From DASTPP01 sp035762175 (GTDB lineage Bacteria > Myxococcota_A > Polyangia > Polyangiales > Polyangiaceae): 42,928 nucleotides of DNA. Below, one piece after another: positions 42,786-42,928 of the stretch. The stretch's first letter is position 1. Every line of letters begins with the position of its first letter. The DNA lies in contig DASTPP010000219.1 of assembly GCA_035762175.1 (NCBI GenBank), positions 1-42,928 on the forward strand, written 5' to 3'. Position numbers and translations under genes: made by a program. The notes under the pieces were generated by a model. That model searched no databases and was not told where the DNA came from. It saw only the letters and a list, made by a program, of their open reading frames with translations.

Positions 42786-42928
42786 TCAGAGCCGGTTGAG
42801 GTACGCGATGAGGCCGTCGAACTCGGCCGTCGGGACGGTCGGCGTGTTCGTGACGGTGAACAGCAGGTTGTAGTGGTTGAGCACGTCCAGCAGCGTCGCC
42901 GCGCTGTTGTCGTGGAAGTAGGGCGCCG
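42786..42928 (-). CDS. C-terminal part of a di-haem cytochrome-c peroxidase-like protein
   Basis: The minus-strand frame from the window edge reads GAPYFHDNSAATLLDVLNHY and ends FDGLIAYLNRL before a TGA. GAPYFHDNSAxTLxDVxxHYN and a final IxAYLxxL are conserved at the C-terminus of the MauG/CcpA-type di-haem cytochrome-c peroxidase family. The haem motifs lie outside the window, so function and completeness cannot be judged. Confidence 0.8.
   Translation of the reverse strand, partial: APYFHDNSAATLLDVLNHYNLLFTVTNTPTVPTAEFDGLIAYLNRL

Overview
This 43 kb window is chromosomal DNA of a very GC-rich bacterium, almost certainly a myxobacterium (Myxococcota, probably a Polyangia-type lineage). I infer this from the gene content: two RCC1-propeller lipoproteins with Gly/Ser/Ala-rich linkers after the lipobox, a Ser/Thr kinase with a PEGA tail next to a TPR/PEGA protein, Cys-rich lipoproteins, a metacaspase, and many short secreted or lipid-anchored proteins of unknown function. 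I saw no rRNA, tRNA, phage, IS element or CRISPR array.

Layout. (1) 1-3950: a terminator-like hairpin, a possible small ORF, an RCC1 lipoprotein, then on the minus strand a frameshifted cupin gene and a di-CxxCH cytochrome lipoprotein. (2) 3951-6665: a RegB/RegA-type redox two-component system, with two RegA-like boxes between it and the cytochrome gene, then two small membrane proteins. (3) 6900-10400: a thioredoxin lipoprotein, a phytanoyl-CoA-dioxygenase-like enzyme, a SIS-domain scrap, a PD40 propeller lipoprotein and a decayed secreted-protein gene. (4) 10581-13612: a divergent LysR/SDR pair, a C-terminal remnant of an Old Yellow Enzyme, and a methyltransferase. (5) 14149-18405: a lipoprotein with a CHAP/NlpC-like C-terminus, a trypsin remnant with an in-frame TGA, the second RCC1 lipoprotein, a serine-hydrolase fragment and a HAD phosphatase. 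(6) 18512-24205: a five-gene minus-strand kinase cluster. (7) 24642-26938: a PLP dehydratase-FCD/GntR operon with twin operators, then an S41-protease remnant. (8) 27034-31665: a propeller lipoprotein, a membrane protein with a perfect 30-bp palindrome in its coding sequence, an MFS transporter, and a metacaspase preceded by a gene for a small acidic/cationic two-part protein. (9) 32169-37417: a Prc-type protease, a PQQ-type sugar dehydrogenase, a repeated-palindrome region and an SDR. (10) 37567-42928: a STAS protein divergent from a V4R-like protein, an outer-membrane protein, a 2Fe-2S protein, a Cys-knot-repeat lipoprotein with a duplicated translation start, and the end of a cytochrome-c gene.

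Two themes stand out. First, the density of broken genes is unusual. At least seven remnants are recognisable by motif (cupin, SIS, OYE, trypsin, class-C-type serine hydrolase, S41 protease, an unnamed secreted protein), and most lie between intact housekeeping or accessory genes. Second, the metacaspase and the 180-residue protein upstream of it look like a protease-substrate pair: an acidic segment, a short Arg-rich junction, then a cationic, Gly/aromatic-rich C-terminus. This is the best candidate for an undescribed system, and the link is an inference from sequence layout only.
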